This document shows, in pieces, positions 62,121 through 64,000 of a stretch of DNA of 64,000 nucleotides. The DNA lies in contig NZ_BMSF01000005.1 in the NCBI RefSeq assembly GCF_014649015.1, positions 248,001 through 312,000 on the forward strand, read 5' to 3'. A program made the position numbers and the translations under genes. The notes under the pieces are model-generated. The model did not search any database. It worked only from the letters and a program-made list of their open reading frames with translations, and was not told the DNA's origin. The stretch's first letter is position 1, and each line of letters starts with the position of its first letter. This DNA is from Streptomyces narbonensis (GTDB lineage: Bacteria > Actinomycetota > Actinomycetes > Streptomycetales > Streptomycetaceae).

Positions 62121-62260
62121 GGGAGGCCGTACAGGAGCTGTGTGGCGGTCTCCCGTCGTCTCCGTTGAGAGCCGCGGCCCGCCGGACGGAAACTCGGAGG
62201 TACCCGCGCCCGCTCCTCTGACAGACTCGCGGCGATACGCAAGTGGTTCCAGGGGTGGGG

Positions 62261-62854
62261 ATGAACGAGGTTGACGACGTCTTCGAGACGCATGTGACGG
62301 TGCGGTGCCGGACCGAGGGGGAGTTCACCCGCCTCCGCGCCTGGGCGGTGGACCGCGACCTGAAGGTCACCACCATCATCCTCGCGCGTGGCCGTACGCC
62401 GGTCCAACCGATGCTGACCCTGCGCGGCCGCGCAGGTCATCCGGCAGTGGTGTCCGGGCTGCGAGAGGCCGGTTTCGAGCCGGGACGGGTCAAGGTGGAG
62501 ACGGTGCCGTGGAGCGCGGAGCCGGCAGGCCCTGGCGGGGGCTACTACGAGCACCACGTCAAGCTGGCGCTGCCCGCCGCGTACGACCGGGTGGCGCTTG
62601 AGGACCTCGTCGTGCCGCACGGCGCCCACGTGTCGTGGAACGCGCGCCGGGTGCTGCCGGGGCCGGGTGAGCGGCACGAACGGTTCGTGACCCAGCGGCA
62701 CCCGGGCCCCGCGGACGCGGCGGGGCGCGCCTGCGACGCGCTCGTCGCGTCATTGATCGCCGCCGGACACGAGCCGGTGGCGGAGGAGCGGGAGTTCGTG
62801 GTCTCCGACAGCGATCTGTCGTGGGACGAGGGCTGGCTGGAGGAGACCATATGA
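62261..62854 (+). CDS. Partner protein of the AbiEii-like nucleotidyltransferase
   Basis: The 197-residue protein starts MNEVDDVFETHVTVRCRTEG. It reads as two ferredoxin-like repeats (LRAWAVDRDLKVTTIILARG and AGPGGGYYEHHVKLAL) and a C-terminal acidic end. It is not a known antitoxin family. Its stop overlaps the start of the nucleotidyltransferase gene (ATGA), so both are made together, which suggests a functional pair in which this protein may bind or neutralise the enzyme. The GTG at 62243 is an alternative start. Confidence 0.7.
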   Translation: MNEVDDVFETHVTVRCRTEGEFTRLRAWAVDRDLKVTTIILARGRTPVQPMLTLRGRAGHPAVVSGLREAGFEPGRVKVETVPWSAEPAGPGGGYYEHHVKLALPAAYDRVALEDLVVPHGAHVSWNARRVLPGPGERHERFVTQRHPGPADAAGRACDALVASLIAAGHEPVAEEREFVVSDSDLSWDEGWLEETI

Positions 62855-63840
62855 ACGAGAAGCAGTGGACGCCGTCTGTTCCTGACGGGCCCGACAGCCT
62901 TACCGAGCCCATCACCGACCGCACGCGCCGCAGGAGCGAGGTTCCGCAGACCCTGACCGCGGGAGTCGGCGACGTGGCCACACGGCACCGGATCTTCGAC
63001 CCCGCGCTCAAGCACTTCGACGAGGCGTTCCGGCCCGCCGACGGGGTTGTCGAGGACCCGCAGCTGCGGGCCCGCTGGCAGACGGCCCGGCGCGCGGCGC
63101 TGGAGCTCGTCCTCGCGGCCGTCGCCGGGTCGCCGTGGGCCGGCTCCCTCGTGCTGCGCGGCAGCATGCTGATGGGGGCCTGGTTCGGCGACGCCGCCCG
63201 CGCCCCGAAGGACATCGACTTCGTCGTCGTCCCCGAGACCTGGCGCATCGAGGAGGCCCGTACCCGGACGATGCTCGACGGGATCGCCGTAGCGGCTGAG
63301 CGCCTGGCCGAGGAGCGTGGGACGGACCTGTCGATCTCGGCGGCCGGAGCCGTGTCCGAGTACATCTGGACGTACGAGCGGGTGCCCGGCCACCGTCTGG
63401 TCCTGCCGTGGACCGTCCCCGGTCTTCCCCGCGGCCAGGTCCAGCTCGACTTCGTCTTCAACGAGCGCCTCCCGACCCCTCCCCGCCCCGCTGAGGTCGC
63501 GGGCGTCCGCCTGTCGGCCGCGGACCGGGAGTCGTCCTTGGCCTGGAAGCTCATGTGGCTGAGCTGCGACATGTATCCGCAGGCCAAGGATCTGTACGAC
63601 GCGGTCCTCCTCGCCGAGAGCTGCACCCCGCCCCTCGCCCTCCTGGAAGCGGTGCTGCGCGAGGCGGACGAGTGGCCGGGCCGTCCGGACGAGCCGCTCA
63701 ACCTGGCGGTGTTCGAGAACGCCGTCCGCGAGGTCGACTGGACGGGCTTCGACGACGCGCACCCCGACACGGAGGCCGCCCGGCGCGACCTCGGCGCCCG
63801 TCTGCTGTCCGCGCTGGCTCCGATACTGGGGACCGCCTAA
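62851..63840 (+). CDS. AbiEii/AbiGii-like nucleotidyltransferase
   Basis: The 329-residue protein has the minimal nucleotidyltransferase motif SLVLRGSMLMGAWFGDAARA then PKDIDFVVVP (G-S...D-I-D) and the third acid in GQVQLDFVFNE. This order fits the AbiEii-type (PF08843) proteins of abortive-infection toxin systems, although a housekeeping transferase is possible. It would transfer a nucleotide to an unknown target, perhaps tRNA or protein. Translationally coupled to the upstream gene by ATGA. Confidence 0.78.
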   Translation: MNEKQWTPSVPDGPDSLTEPITDRTRRRSEVPQTLTAGVGDVATRHRIFDPALKHFDEAFRPADGVVEDPQLRARWQTARRAALELVLAAVAGSPWAGSLVLRGSMLMGAWFGDAARAPKDIDFVVVPETWRIEEARTRTMLDGIAVAAERLAEERGTDLSISAAGAVSEYIWTYERVPGHRLVLPWTVPGLPRGQVQLDFVFNERLPTPPRPAEVAGVRLSAADRESSLAWKLMWLSCDMYPQAKDLYDAVLLAESCTPPLALLEAVLREADEWPGRPDEPLNLAVFENAVREVDWTGFDDAHPDTEAARRDLGARLLSALAPILGTA

Positions 63841-63905
63841 ACCGTTTCCTTCGGATCTGCCGGCAGATTGTGCTGAGTAGAGCTGCGTGGACGATCATTG
63901 GGGCC

Positions 63906-64000
63906 GTGAGCACGGATTATTGGGCGGTCCTCGGGGACTCCGAGCGGGATCAGTGGCGGTACGTCCCCCTCCAGACCATTGGGCCGCTGAGTTTTGGAAT
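63906..64000 (+). CDS. Start of a gene cut by the right window edge
   Basis: A GTG at 63906 opens a frame to the end of the window: MSTDYWAVLGDSERDQWRYV then PLQTIGPLSFG. It lies 65 bp after the nucleotidyltransferase gene on the same strand and may belong with it. Only 31 residues are visible, so no family can be named. Confidence 0.5.
   Translation, partial: MSTDYWAVLGDSERDQWRYVPLQTIGPLSFG

Overview
The window is high-GC actinobacterial chromosome, almost certainly Streptomyces. The reasons are the very strong GC bias at third codon positions, the frequent GTG and TTG starts, genes stop-to-start overlapped as ATGA or GTGA, a whiE-type spore-pigment polyketide cluster, a CBM2-FnIII-GH18 chitinase with the direct-repeat promoter typical of Streptomyces chitinases, a class F sortase and a DUF4232 lipoprotein. 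No rRNA, tRNA or CRISPR array was found.

Layout. 1-2.4 kb is a nest of insertion sequences: the tail of one transposase, an intact 1,048-bp IS5-type element with terminal repeats and a TTA target duplication, and a frameshifted IS5-family remnant. 2.7-13.6 kb holds small metabolic and regulatory units: a flavodoxin-like protein, two alpha/beta hydrolases, a LysR regulator, a cyclase-family protein that seems to have lost its metal site, a CGNR/MBL divergent pair, a DUF4232 lipoprotein, and a dehalogenase/TetR divergent pair with a double operator. 14.3-23.3 kb is rich in secreted and membrane proteins: an erythromycin-esterase-like enzyme, a glutaminyl cyclase, a ricin-type lectin, a beta-lactamase-like hydrolase and an MFS exporter. 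23.5-38 kb has an IS256 scar, a MerR-GNAT pair, a Cys/Gly-tailed DUF5685 protein, a PD-(D/E)XK-like protein, DinB and GH16-fold proteins, an acyl-CoA synthetase, and several regulator-effector pairs (MerR-membrane, ArsR-DUF2071).

38.4-41.6 kb is a patch of decay: a phytoene-desaturase-like oxidoreductase, an SRPBCC protein and a short-chain dehydrogenase are all frameshifted or truncated. 42.2-43.7 kb pairs a secreted His/Met-rich tandem-repeat protein, anchored by a C-terminal membrane segment, with a class F sortase. After an MFS exporter and a beta-helix protein, 46.9-55.3 kb carries the pigment cluster: genes equivalent to whiE ORFI-VII run leftward with overlapping or tight junctions, ORFVIII (FAD hydroxylase) diverges, and an O-methyltransferase converges on the end of the operon across a strong bidirectional terminator. 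KS-alpha, chain-length factor and ACP would make the poly-beta-ketone; two cyclases, the cupin and the ORFI protein would shape it; the hydroxylase and perhaps the methyltransferase would tailor it.

55.4-64 kb contains a cell-envelope protein, a self-regulated HTH/membrane-protein operon whose third gene is truncated, the chitinase, a PH/SHOCT protein, and at the right edge a translationally coupled pair whose second gene is an AbiEii-like nucleotidyltransferase.

Two non-coding themes stand out. One is a family of palindromic CTAG-bounded elements in three copies (68, 179 and 207 bp), MITE-like. The other is an unusual density of perfect short tandem repeats (units of 5, 6, 7, 8, 9, 13 and 108 bp) at gene ends and in leaders. 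All functions are inferred from reading the sequence; no database search was run.
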